NCBI GenBank assembly: GCA_907163375.1
Contig: CAJQUW010002137.1
Coordinates: 62,001-126,000, forward strand
DNA: 64,000 nucleotides
Source: Prostheceraeus crozeri
Taxonomy: Eukaryota > Platyhelminthes > Polycladida > Euryleptidae
Direction of reading: 5' to 3'
Under the pieces are notes generated by a model. It saw nothing but the letters and a program-made list of their open reading frames with translations. It was not told the DNA's origin and ran no database searches. Shown piece after piece: positions 1-12,200 of this stretch. Made by a program: the position numbers and the translations under genes. How positions within the stretch are numbered: the stretch's first letter is position 1; each line of letters starts with the position of its first letter.

Positions 1-577
1 CTGTCGTCATCACTATCCTCACTATCTGATGAATCTTGTTTCGTTGGTTTTGCCTTTTCAGTCTTTTGCTTTTTTGCATTTGGTGCATGTGTATCTAAAG
101 TGGGCTCTGGACGTTTTCTAGATTTCCGATTCTGTTGCTTGCCTTCAGATTCGGAGTCTGAATTGCTTGATGGAGATTCTTTTTGACTTACAGGCTTGGT
201 TTTCGCAGGAGTTGGCTTTTTCTTGACAACTTTCTTTTCTTCAGAGCTATCACTGTCCGAGTCTGAAGAGGATTCCTTCTTTGGTTTGCCTTTAGGTGGT
301 GTCGCTTTAACTTGTGGCTTAGCAGGTGCATCGTCCGAACTGTCACTGTCTGAAGATGAATCCTTTGTCTTCTTTGTAGCGATAATTTTCGTTTTGCTGG
401 ATGCTACTTTCGATTTCTTCGATGGTTCATCATCGGAACTGTCGCTGTCGGATGACGATTCCTTGGGCTTATGCTTTTGTGCAGCTGGTTTCGTGGCAAC
501 AGGCTTTGTAACTTTCTTAACTGGTTTGACATCTTCAGAGCTATCGCTGTCACTGTCATCTGATGAAGATTCTTGCT
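1..577 (-). CDS. Nopp140/NOLC1-like acidic serine / basic lysine repeat region, partial
   Basis: One open minus-strand frame of about 190 residues runs off the left edge. Six acidic Ser/Asp/Glu blocks of the form ESSSDSDSSDDE alternate with basic Lys/Pro/Ala/Thr linkers, and a KKQKTEKAKPTKQ stretch lies near the edge. This alternation is the hallmark of Nopp140/NOLC1, a nucleolar phosphoprotein chaperone of snoRNPs and RNA polymerase I that is heavily phosphorylated by CK2. The N-terminal LisH region and the C-terminal SRP40 domain are not visible. The frame starts exactly where the BEL/Pao fossil ends, in the same orientation, and no intron is evident over 577 bp. It could be a host exon, a retrocopy, or a low-complexity protein of another family such as Treacle. 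The repeat pattern is seen; the family is inferred from composition. Confidence 0.5.
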
Positions 578-3257
578 TCCAAAACTGTTCGAGCTTTTTG
601 TCAATCTCATTCAAAATGTGTGATGATTCACTCTTTCTACTCAAATTTTGTACAATCATACTTTTCTTTTCCTGCGGACAATTTCTCAAAATACTTCTGT
701 GACAGGGGCCTGCTATACTATATCCAAAAAAGGAATCGATGGCAATAGGCTTCACCTCGCGGTATTCATCATCAGGAAGTATTACTTTCCACTCATCAAC
801 TGATAGTAATATCTAGCACCCAAAAACATGTCAATGGAAGATTCTGATTGAGGCATTTCATCAGCATAATTCAAATCCTGCAGGTGTGGACACTGGTTCA
901 AATCTAGGTCGATTGAATCGAAAGACGAACAAATTTTTCCTTTTTTCACATGTCCTTGTATGAGAATTCTTCTGTCTTCAGTTTCATCCAATGGTCCAAT
1001 ATTGGCTTCAACTGTCTTACTGTTGCGCTCATAATGTTCATGTCCTCCGAATCCCTGCACTTTGAAAGAACCTGCATCTTGCGTTGTAAGACCAAGTCTT
1101 TCTACAACAGAATCAGTGAAAACGTAATGTGACTCAATGAATCGAGTCCTACTCGCACAACTATACTTCCTATACCGTTGTACAACCTAGCTTTCGCTGT
1201 AGGCAAAGTGGTCTCTACAAGTCCATCACTACTAGCCAGCTCATTTCTACATACAAGAGTCTTGTCACGAGTCTGGGCCTTCGTGATCATTGTGGCATTC
1301 TTTGGCAGAGAGTTGCGCGTATATTCATCAACAGGGACATCGGTAAGGTGAAGAAGTCGGTGATGAAAACCTTTGCATCCTTCGACTGTACAGCGCTTAT
1401 CACATTTATACGATGTCTTAGGATGATCAATGTGGTCCTTCGGCATCAAACATTTACCACAAATGTGTCTCATTTTGAGGTGAAATTGGAAACATCTGTC
1501 CTTTTGAGTAAGATTTTGAAAGTCTCTGCAATCATAGAGCTGGTGATCTCTTGAACAGCAAGCACATTTTGTAACTCTTGAACTGTCCTTTTTGCCTCCA
1601 TTGGTCACAAGCGAATGAGCAGTAGAGACGTTTTCTTGATTTTCGGATCGCGAGTTACTATTGTCATGGTTCTTGAATTTTTGCATGTTATTGCTCTGAC
1701 GATCAGCATTCTTCCAAGAACGTCTTTCATCATTGTTGCTAATGACATCTTTTTGGGCAGAAGTTTGCCTGGAGGAGTACAACGCTTCTTTAACAGAGAG
1801 CTTCGACTCAATGAACTCAAAGAGCCTTTTAGTGGAGGGACTATCACTTTTTTCAATTGAGGGAGTAACTACTTTCTCGATCCATTCTTCTTCCATCGGA
1901 ACAAGCAATTGTTTCTCAATTATCTGCGTCATGATTTGATCGACAGATATTTTGTTTTTCTCGATAAGAGACATTTTTGTTTGAGATGTCTAATAAATTT
2001 TGCAGACCTATGAAATCATCATTCGACCGGTTGCTCACAAGAAGCGAATTCACTAGTCTTCTAGTCATTGATTCAGGCTTTGACCAGCGCTTTTTTGACA
2101 TGCTTCACTGCTACTTCATAATTATCAACTCTAAGCTCATATCCGTCCAAAACTCCTTTGGCTGATCCCTTCATCGCGTCTTTTAAATACTTCAATTTGT
2201 AGAAGCGCGAAACAGTTGTGTTTGAATGAATCAACGATTCGAAAGCATCCCAGAATGTTGGGAACGACAGTATATTGCCGTAGAATTCAGGGGGGTGAAC
2301 ATTGTGCGGAAGAGGACCGGCTCTTGATTCCTCTTCTTCGAGCCGCCTCAAATGACTTAGATAGGCCTTGGCTTTTGGCAAGACATCGTAGAAATTTTCT
2401 TTAGTTGAATCAAAGATTTTCAACATCATTTCTTTTTCGGAACCGTTACTCAAGATTTCGACGTTATCATCGACAAAAATCCTGAGATCTCTCAATCTAG
2501 ATTCGCATCGTTGCAAGACAGAATCAACTTCATGGTAAGCATCTTTGTCTGATACCTTATTCCTCAGATCATCTATGAAATTGCGAACTTCATCACTAAT
2601 CCTTTCAAATTTGGCTTTGATCTGCTCAACATTGTTGTTTGAGTCAAGATCAACAGAATTATTATTCGCCATCTGTGATTTTTGTAAATTTTCTATCAGT
2701 GAGTTACGTTCTTTTTCATGATCTGTGGTCTGTCTATTAATGATGCTCATGAGATTAGCTTGTGACTCTTCTGAAGAGCGCTTCATTTCTAGGAGTAAAT
2801 CAAAACGCTTTTGATCATCTTGACGTTGCATTTCAAATCTTTTTTGGTCCTCCAGACGCTGTTGTGTCAGTAAGACAATCAGTTGATTCGCATCTATTGG
2901 ATTTGCTACTGTACTGGAGTCATCTTTCCTTACAGTTGACCTGCTCTGTGTACTTTGTTCAGATTCATCATCGGTCTCTGCAAAGCGTTGTATAGACAAA
3001 TTCCAGTCTTTTCTGTGAATTTCCAGTAGTCTGTTTAGCAGCGCGGATTTATCTCCAGTACTTTTGTGGCCTCTACGTTTTAATTCAGTCTGTAGCCGGG
3101 GTTTAGATTTCTCATTTAGTCTCTTTCGCTCTGCTCTTATAAACTCAGCTTCACTAACGTACGTGTGTGTATCATCATTATTTTCTACATATACAGAAGG
3201 AGTTGCCATCATACAGCAGTAACGAAAAAACACTCTTAAACAACTGTATTCAAGCAA
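578..3257 (-). mobile_element. BEL/Pao LTR retrotransposon fossil (gag and protease part)
   Basis: Minus-strand reading gives the order expected of a BEL/Pao 5' half. It starts with an N-terminal segment with a SAP-like LQTELKRRG motif and a Gln/Arg-rich coiled coil. A DUF1759-type gag segment follows (motif PPEFYGNILSFPTFWDAFES). Next come Cys/His knuckles (CCSRDHQLYDC, CGKCLMPKDH) at about 1.3-1.6 kb, then an aspartic-protease-like region ending in GARYYYQLMSG near 0.8 kb. The last recognisable piece, near 0.6 kb, resembles the start of the RT region (KLEQFWK). RT, RNase H and integrase are absent, so the element is truncated as well as broken. I count roughly three or more interruptions. 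No flanking LTR pair is visible. It looks old. Confidence 0.8.
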
Positions 3258-4030
3258 GAATTACTCGTAACATGTACAGAAGAATGCAAACGTACTCAGA
3301 GATGCAATACTCTTATCAAGCAGAAAGATGCAAACTTTCTCAAACAATATACACATATGGTGCACGTACGTAAGCCTGAGTTTTCATGAAAAAAGGGCAA
3401 TTTTTTTTCTCTGCGAAGACAAATTGACTGATTTAGCAGCATAGAAACTATACACAAGATACTTTATTGAGTAACTTATAGCTGGGTAAATTGTCAGGCA
3501 GCTATTCCTGATGTTATGGTAAGGCAAGATAGTTTTCTATGCTGTTTATAAATTCTTTTGTCTTCACAAAGAGAAAACGATTGCGTTTATCAAATTCGTT
3601 TATTTTGAAAGAATTGTCACGCTTACTGAATGATTGGCAGCAGAATTGAGTTAAATGTGTAAATCCAATCGTTGAATCACAGGGCTTCTTGGTTCTTTTT
3701 GATGATTCCATCCATCCGTGCAACAAATTACTCAATAAAGATGGCCTACGTGACTTGATTTTTTTTGTTGTTGTCTGCGTGAATCGAAAGTCAGTAGTGA
3801 AGATCATGAAAACTCAAACTTGATAACTTGCCAGATGTGCATCACAAAATTCAAAATTTAACATAGCACTCAAAAGAAGACTAAGTACAAACTATCTACA
3901 AGAAGAGGTAACTACAGCAGGCTATGTACAAACATCATGCTCAACAAACGTGAAGGACAATAGACATCTCAAACATCCTATTATCACAAGTTGAACGTTG
4001 AAACACCCTGTCTTCAGTCCAATACCTTCT
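3258..4030 (-). other. Possible leader/LTR remnant of the BEL/Pao fossil
   Basis: This stretch lies upstream of the gag start in element orientation. Read on the minus strand it contains an AATAAA motif near 3.47 kb and pyrimidine/purine-rich tracts, as a 5' LTR and leader might. No second LTR copy exists in the window for comparison, so its limits cannot be fixed. The minus-strand frame 3514-3807 (97 codons) matches nothing I know. Confidence 0.25.
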
Positions 4031-5634
4031 GTGAACAATGAACATCCATTTATCCGTGATGAATTTACGTGAGTTTCATAGCATTTCAGATTTCAGACTG
4101 TCATCTGAGTCCTAATCAGCCAACTACTATTTATGAACGCGCAAGGCGTGGGAGTCCTGAACCTGCTGAATAATCTCCAGAGGCAACTCGCCCATTGAGA
4201 TAGGTGAAGACCGATCAATCTGATCAAGCTCACATCAACGGCGTAGGTCGGATGAGAAAACGAAGCATCCGCCCTAATGCCAAAGATCCAGATTTCCTCG
4301 GCTGAGTATGCACATTCCCTCAGGACATTTTCAAAGCAGCTTTCCCCACCCATCAGAGTGGATCTGGACGCAGCTTCGGAGAAAAGCGCAGCAGCAAACT
4401 AAGCAAGCACATAAAAACAAAACTGGCCTCCTTGTCTATGCAAATTCCTGAAAATTAGTGAAGCAGACGTACAATGTTTCAAAATTAAAATTATAAATGC
4501 TTGACCAATGACCATACTTTTCTTGCGAATTTGCATTTATTGATCAAATCTTCAAACGATATAAAAAGTGATGTTTATATCAAAAACATGGAATTTCTAC
4601 TTTTTCTTGTTGTACAATAGGCAATTTTGCTTATTTTATGATCAGTCATAGATATATTTAATCTTTACTGCTCCCTATTTTAAAATTCCCTGATTTTCCC
4701 GAGTTATACACACTGAATTTTTCGAAGTAACGATTAAAGTCTCAGGGAACTTATCGCATGATTTTTCGGAACTAGGGAGCCACATACTTTGACCCGAAAA
4801 ATCATGTCTGTAGAAGATTACGTAGTAAGGCCTATTTTAAGGAAGGGAACTGAAATGATAGATTTCAAGACAATAGGCCTATGCTATGTTTCACAGGATA
4901 TGTCATGAGATGACTTCTTCTAGATACCCGTAATCTCCAGGTTCCGCCGCATCTCTCACACGTATTTCATTGCCGCTTTCATCTCGATACCAAATTGATC
5001 TTGGACATAGTAATAATTCATCGCCGGCTATACGGAAACACCCACTCAACTTCGAATTTACCCGAAAATAGGAAATGCGAGCAACTAGCCGACTGCTATG
5101 CAGGCTGGAAGTCATTTCCCTGTGAAAGCATTCAGATTGACCGAGATGACATTCGCAACTATTGAAGGTATTTGAAAGGGAATTCGACCAATTAGAGCTA
5201 GGACACATGATCACTAACATAATTCAGGTGAGAACACACTAAATCCTGCTACAACATTGAGCCGATGCAATTTTCTTCTGATGGCCATGTTACCACGGCT
5301 CACCTGTTTCAGCTCCAAAAACAATTACTCAATATAACAAGAATCAGGGATTAGAAGAGGCTCATGTATCAACACGCACCTTTTTTTTGCTTCGTCTTGC
5401 TTGGTCATGTTTTCGGACTTTCTCCTTTTCTTCGTCTCCTTAATTTTTTAGCTGGAGAAAGTTTGTTCGAAGCAAACTTGTTTCCTAGCTAAAGAGACTT
5501 CAATAACACTAAAAATGACAGGAAATATATGTTGGAATATCAGACTTTCTTGACACTCCATCTTTGAAAACTTCATTTTTTTAATACCTTCCCATCATGC
5601 CTCACGTTGACACAAAAATGTGAAAATATAAGTC
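4031..5634. other. No recognisable gene
   Basis: AT-rich DNA. Minus-strand frames at 4093-4353 and 4903-5220 (86 and 105 codons) have no motif I recognise and no convincing splice context. A TAGGCCTA octamer occurs at 4874-4881. Confidence 0.4.
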
Positions 5635-6573
5635 ACTGAAGTTAGCACTAGATCTGGCAATGGATTTTTAGAAATAATTTGTTTGTTAGTCTCGGATGAG
5701 TAAAATTTTTAATTTTAATCAAAAAATGCACGGAGAGATGAACTGATGCTTTCCTGATCATATTTACGATTTTGTTCACACCAAACAATCACGCACTCCT
5801 ATTCTAAGATCAATTCCAAAATTTCTTTACCACATCGGGACTACCCCACAGCCCAACAAGACGACATTGTCATTTTTCACTTACTGATACTTCCTGACTC
5901 CGAACAACACTGAGTTCACACCAAACAAGTATGATAGGCCTATATCATATATTTCGACGGTTATTCGGTTTTGCGGTACAGCATATCCCATAACCCACTT
6001 TGAGGCGATGCCATTTGTTGTAAATTAAGAGTAAGAATCTGGAATGTCATCACTTTCATGACTTAATGGAGAACAAGTTTTACTAAGAAGGCAAATGGTG
6101 TTCATTCAGAACTGTAGGGCTTGCAGGGCTGTGAGGGAGTCCAAATGTAGTGAACAAATTCTGGAATAATTCTTATATTGGGAATTCGTGGTTGTTTGGT
6201 GCGAACAAAGTGTTGTTTGGCGTCGGGAAGTATCAATAAGTGAAAAAATGACAATGTCGTTGATACGTTTATGCTAGTAGCGAGTATTGTAGGGCTGTGA
6301 GAGACTCCAAGTGTGTTGAGCAAATTCTCGAATGACTCTTGGAAAAAGAATCCGTGGTTTTTGGTGTGAAAAAAATCGTGAATATGATCATGAAAGCATC
6401 AGTTAATCTCTCAATGAATTTTTTGATTAAAATTTTATCCTGATCCGAGAGGAATTTTTGAAAGCTGATGTGATGAACAAATTCCTAGATCATTTTTCAT
6501 CAAGCATGTGGAAAATCCGGATTGAATAAATTATTTCTAAAAATCTACTGCCAGATCTACTGCTAACTTCAGT
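5635..6573. repeat. Foldback (long inverted-repeat) element, about 940 bp
   Basis: The two ends are reverse complements of each other: the left end reads ACTGAAGTTAGCACTAGATC and the right end, reversed, reads nearly the same. The homology continues inward over at least 300 bp per side, through the segment around 5700-5800 matching 6360-6460. An inner pair near 5840-5960 and 6110-6260 also matches inverted. Two copies of a segment starting AGGGCTGTGAG (6125 and 6290) form an internal direct repeat. No transposase frame is present. It is probably a non-autonomous DNA element; arms are diverged by substitutions and small indels. Confidence 0.6.
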
Positions 6574-8380
6574 TTCTTGAAAATAATTATATGCTAACTG
6601 CAAAACCATTCTTGAATTCAAATCCCCCGCAAGCATCATTTTCCTTTTTTCACAATGTTGCTTGTAGATTATGGTGTCTCACCTATCAGATATCACTCAA
6701 GCGACATCGATTGACAGACGATTTGCCCTCATCAGCCGCTCAATAAAAAAAATTTCGGTTGGAAAATTGAACGCTTCTATGTAATTAACGACCATCATGA
6801 AATACTGTGTAATACCGGTATTCAAAGATTTCAAAACTTGCATATTTTAGTATGTTAAACTTTGTAAGCAACTTATTTGTCCTGATCCCGTTTAAGTACT
6901 CGACGAAGACATCGGATGATTTCTACTTCGAAGGATAGGAGCTACCATTGATATTTTGTGCTGATCACAGATATCCTTGATTTCCAAATTTCACACGTCT
7001 TCATATCTTCCACTGTTTTTTGCCACGATTGTCAGTCTACCAACCATTCCTCGGAGATGATGCACAAGAGATGCACCTTCGGATGTCTGAAGGCATAAAA
7101 CAGTGATTCTGAGGAGATTTGAAGAATTGGAGAGATGCATCCAACCAGGATGAGCTGTCTGATCTTGGGGTAGATGTCCACATCAGCATTGCTGAGATTC
7201 CACCACTATGTCATGTATTAAAGGATTTCAGGTAAACAAAAATGACTTAAAGATGTTGGTTGCGGTTGTGAAAAAAACGTGACTGTTCTAGGCTTTAAGT
7301 GAATGCCATGACGTGATTTTCCTTTCATAATACGAAGCTGCAGATCTTGTTCTTAATATAATTCAGCAGAATCGATACTAGTAAATTACAAATGTGATTG
7401 CTGAAGCCCTAAGCCATTTCGGGCTGGTTACAAACAACAAGCAAAGTCAGAATACAGAATTGATGAAGTACAAGCACATCCATAATTCTGGAAATACAGG
7501 TAGTAGAACCAAACTTCATACAGCACTTAACCACACCCTATGATATAGCGCAATACAAAATTGAGACCAGTCCTGCACAAAAAATCACGCTCTTGGGAAA
7601 CATTCATTTTCATTAAAAATTAATTCAATTTCATGGGATCATCAAATACCAATCAAAAACAAGCATAGCATTCATTGATTTTCTGAAGCATACCAAAGCG
7701 GACAATAATCTTTCTTCGCTGGAATTATGTAATTTTTGATATATTTCCTTGCATTCATGTTCATCTCTGGCTTAACGTGCACATATATCTCTGGTTGGAT
7801 TCTTGTATAATAACCTGTATCTACCGGCGTGTTGGGGAAGTGTTTGTTAAAACTCAGATATGATTAGTAGAATACTATTTCACCGGTTGTAGAACTGTGA
7901 AAACTAATTATCCATGTAGCACCAAGTCATTTTATGATAACTCTCATCATTTTTCGAGGAAATCGGTATTTTCCGGTTTTACCAGTTGTTCGTGTAGAGA
8001 AAGTGCTGGAAGTTGCTGGACAAACTCCCTAACCAGGTAATACCAATACTTGCACCAAATCTTAGCATTTGAATTTGTATTTTGAAGTCGAAGGAGTTTG
8101 AATTTTGAAATCACTTTATCTGTAAAAATCAGGGCTTTCGTCGGAGGGGGGACGCTTGAGAACGGAGTTCCTACCTGCCCTTGTTGTGGAACGCATAGGA
8201 ACGCCAAAGTGCCCTCTTCGAAACGGTGTCATTCTGAGGCAGATGGTATACAGATAAGTTAAAGTAGGTTAAATTTTTGGATTTTTAGGTTAAAAATTTC
8301 ATTTTTTTGGGTTAAAATTTGGTTGCCCTAGTCATTACGGTCATACAAATAATGAACGGCAAATATTGCTATGGATGGGA
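6574..8380. other. No recognisable gene
   Basis: AT-rich sequence without a supported coding region. The minus-strand frame at 7947-8207 (86 codons) shows no domain. I see no paired repeats longer than a few tens of bases here. Confidence 0.4.
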
Positions 8381-8388
8381 TGAAAGCG

Positions 8389-8528
8389 TATAAAAGGACA
8401 GACCTTCACGCAATTCGCATTAACTTTTCGGAAATGCGGTGAAGCTAACGGAGATGATGAATTGTTTTCTTTAACAATCATAAACGTGTTTTAATGAAGA
8501 TCTACCTCACGTATTTTACTACTCTCAA
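8389..8528 (+). promoter_or_regulatory. Candidate TATA promoter followed by a short ATG exon
   Basis: A TATAAAAGG box begins at about 8389. About 100 bp downstream an ATG opens the short frame MKIYLTYFTTLK, which ends at a good splice donor (AA then GTAAG) near 8527. The arrangement fits a first coding exon, but no following exon could be identified and the peptide is too short to assign. It precedes the SLCO exons by about 750 bp on the same strand, but there is no evidence that they are linked. Confidence 0.3.
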
Positions 8529-9117
8529 GTAAGAAAAAATAAATAGCTGTCCAATACGTAGCTATGATTTTCATGAAAATGAGTTTCTTGAAACGAATGC
8601 TCTTTCAAAATATCATCAAACACTGTCAGTACAATTTATTGGAGGTGTTTTTGAACTATGTACCATATTCTGCGGTTTCAATTTCTTGTGAAACTAATTT
8701 CGTAAAATTCGAATTATTGGAAAATAAAGAAATGCTTGGACTTATATTGACGATATATACTGATAACACCTTTAATGAAATGGATCAATAATTAGTAATA
8801 TGATCTAAAATATGACTGCATTGATACATATGAGTACATTAACCATTTATGATCTAGAATGCAGCAGACATCCAACTCAGGCTACGAAATTTGATTACTG
8901 TTAACGATGCTACACTTTTAAGGGCAATAATTTTGTTTATTCTCCTAATCATATGAAAATGTATGCTACAGGATCTTAAATTCATCTTGCCTAAAACCTC
9001 GCTTTTTTAGTGATATATTCGGATACTTACTGTTTGAATTAATATCAGTTCTACTTTTTATATATTCTGTTAAGTGAATATTTCATTTGTTTTCACTTGG
9101 ATCTTAGTACACCTCCG

Positions 9118-9246
9118 AACCCGGTGTGAATTGGATCAAGCAAGAATGCAATTACCAAAATCAGACATTTTCCGTTGTTAAATATAAAATACTTCAGCAA
9201 AGGAAACTTTCCATAATGAAATTGATTGACCAATTCACACCGGGTT
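9118..9246. mobile_element. 129-bp terminal-inverted-repeat (MITE-like) element
   Basis: The ends are perfect 17-bp inverted repeats, AACCCGGTGTGAATTGG on the left and its complement on the right, around an AT-rich core with no coding capacity. No clear target duplication was found, so the superfamily is open. It ends 35 bp before the first SLCO exon seen in this window. Confidence 0.6.
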
Positions 9247-9281
9247 GATCAATCAATTGACAAATTGATTCACCTTTTCAG

Positions 9282-12200
9282 TCCAACGTTTGATTGTGCA
9301 CCGAAAAACTGTTCCTGTCCACTGACTTACAAGCCGGTCTGCGTCGATAATCTCAATTACTTCTCAGCTTGTCAAGCAGGCTGTGAATCATACAATGCAT
9401 CAACGGTAAGATATTCACACTTCTCTTACACTACAAGTATATTTACTAACAGAAAAAGATAATTGTATCTTATACTAAAATTAAATTCTATATTCACATA
9501 CCTACATGACAGATTTAAAACGTCAACAAGTGCTATGAATCATGTCCTGTACATGTAATTTAAGTTAATCGGACGAAGATATTGCTAGCATATTTTGAGC
9601 TTCTAGGTCTTTCTTCTTGTACACCAGCATCACACCCTTGCTTTTCTTGCACTTGTAATGTACATGCATAAATACGAGATTTGCGTGCAAACCGTCAACA
9701 CATTAGGGAAACATAGGGAGTACTAAGAATTTCAAAGGTTTTATATCATGTTCTGGAAATTCTCTTCATGTCTACCGTACATGTGCATGTTTAAAACTGT
9801 GGAGACTCCCTTTTTGAACTATTTCAGCCAGTTCTATCGACGTAAATTTCAGAATCATGACCTCAAATCAAGATACTTATAACCTTATAAGTGACCGTTT
9901 CGGACTTTAATAGATATCTATATAAGGGACCCATCACGACTTCTAATTATCAGACAATCAGTACATGCGTTAGAATTGAAGACGTTCTCTACTGCTCAAA
10001 ACATTCGTGAGTACTGTGACAGCTCGAAAAATAAGCATGAAGACATTAGAAGAATAGTCATTTAATGTTTACATGAAAGACAAAAGCAAAACAAGACCGG
10101 AATCATTTAAATTCAATTTCACTTCATTAAACTGCCAAGATGCATCACTTTTCAAAATGATTAATCTATCAGAGGAATTGACAAACTGAAAACTATTTTG
10201 ATGGGTGAAAATACGTCCAGAGCCATGACCAAAATGATATTCATAAATACATCTGAAGAACGCATGGAAGTTGTGCATGCATTCTTCTCTCTTTTCAGTG
10301 TACCAGCATTCTTTCTTTGTTCTATTTGAACTATTTGTTCATCGCTCTTAACCCTATTTTACTCGGCTGTGGGCTCCTGGACTCCTTATAGTCCGGGAGC
10401 CAGCGTGAAGTTGTGCAGGGAACGAGGTAGTACACAAAACTTTCACATAGCATAGTACACCTCTAACCTACTGCAAAACTTCGCGTCTGCCGGATCAGAT
10501 CATTTGCTTTTCAGAAATAGAGAGGATAACAAAATCCTATGTATTTCCAGTGGTAAAATTGTGACATTTAAGGTGTTGAGTCCATTTTTTCGAATTTTTG
10601 CTCATAAAAGTTACACAAATTGGTATTTTGTTGAGCTGGTTATTATAGAAATCATCTACAGATCATGATCTTTCAAATGAGTGATCATTCAGTGACAGAG
10701 GATGAAGTAAAGTGTACAAACAGACACTTTTCGTTAAAGTATATCAACAATTTACCTGAAATTTCTATGTTAAAATTTGCAGTTACACCAACGAAAAGTG
10801 TCTGTTTGTACACTTTACTTCATCCTCTGTCACTGAATGATCACTCATTTGAAAGATCATGATCTGTAGATGATTTCTATAATAACCAGCTCAACAAAAT
10901 ACCAGTTTGTGTAACTTTTATGAGCAAAAATTCGAAAAAATAGACTCAACACCTTAAATGTCACAATTTTAACATTGGAAATACATAGGATTGTGTTATC
11001 CTCTCTATTTCTGAAAAGCAAATGATCTGATCCGGCAGACGCGAAGTTTTGCAGTAGGTTGGAGGTGTACTATGCTATGTGAAAGTTTTATGTACTACCT
11101 CGTTCCCTGCACAACTTCACGCTGGCTTCCGGACTATTATAGACATTTTTTATGTCGCTCAAGATCTATGACGACTCTGACTCTTTGTGACTTTTAGCGT
11201 CTACCTATTTCTCATGACCAATTAAAAATTTATCTAATTTGGCCCATGGGACATTAAAACATTGATCCTATTTAAGAGAAACTTTTTAAAAATCGAGCAT
11301 TTCTGACAATTTCTTACAAGATTAGGCATCCCAATCTTAGGCAAATTTGTCGAGGATTTTCAGGTCGATTTCATTGGTACGTTGACGAACAGTAAGACCA
11401 CAACATTCATTGAAGCAAAAGCTATCATACACATGAAGCCAACAATCAATAGAAGACATGAACTACCTTGTTGCAGTCTGCCTTGCATACAGTACTTGAT
11501 TTCACTTTGATCATCTCACATTCAACAAATAATGCAATTCTTGATACCATTCACATCTTAATAAACGAGAACGCAGACCGTCATTTGACCATTCGACCAA
11601 AGAAGGAACTGAACACCGAACGCCCGTCAAACTTGTATTAGTAACTTTCTACACTTTATTTGTGAGGCCAATCAATTACTTCAAGTCAACTGCTTGAAGT
11701 CAGGAGTCTACCCTGAGGGGTATCAAAGTTCAAAATCGTCCGGGTAAATTTTTATCTTAGATTTCTTCAATTTTGCAGGTAGCATTATACTTAACAATTC
11801 AATTGTCATAACTTACATCTCAACTTCCATTTATTCAAAAATTGTTTGCAAGGGATTTGAATTTGCGACAGTGTTGAGTGAGGAGCTCACAGAACGAAGT
11901 TTGTGTGATCAGCATTTCATCACGCATCTCAATTACCCATATTGTTTCATATAAAAAGAATTTGCCGTACAATGGAATTTTTAAAATCCACAGGCGACAT
12001 GGATATTAGATATAGTTGTGTAATAGCATTAAGATCTTTACACTTGAATTGTATATTCAATGATAAACACATCACCGGCTGATGAAGTACTATGTCACAT
12101 GAATATGCCTGCTTACGGAGATTGCAACTATGAATAAGCGTGAAAGTCAGCCAGTGATTGATATCTATGCTAAGCGCTTTTCGATCGAGTTAGTAAGCGA

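Noticed and set aside
196-702. 168-codon plus-strand frame rich in SSELSLS
   Set aside because: It is the antisense shadow of the Ser/Asp repeats on the minus strand, where the linkers and acidic blocks make sense.
9917-9960. Second TATATAAGG box
   Set aside because: Lies inside the SLCO intron and no start codon with a good frame or donor follows.
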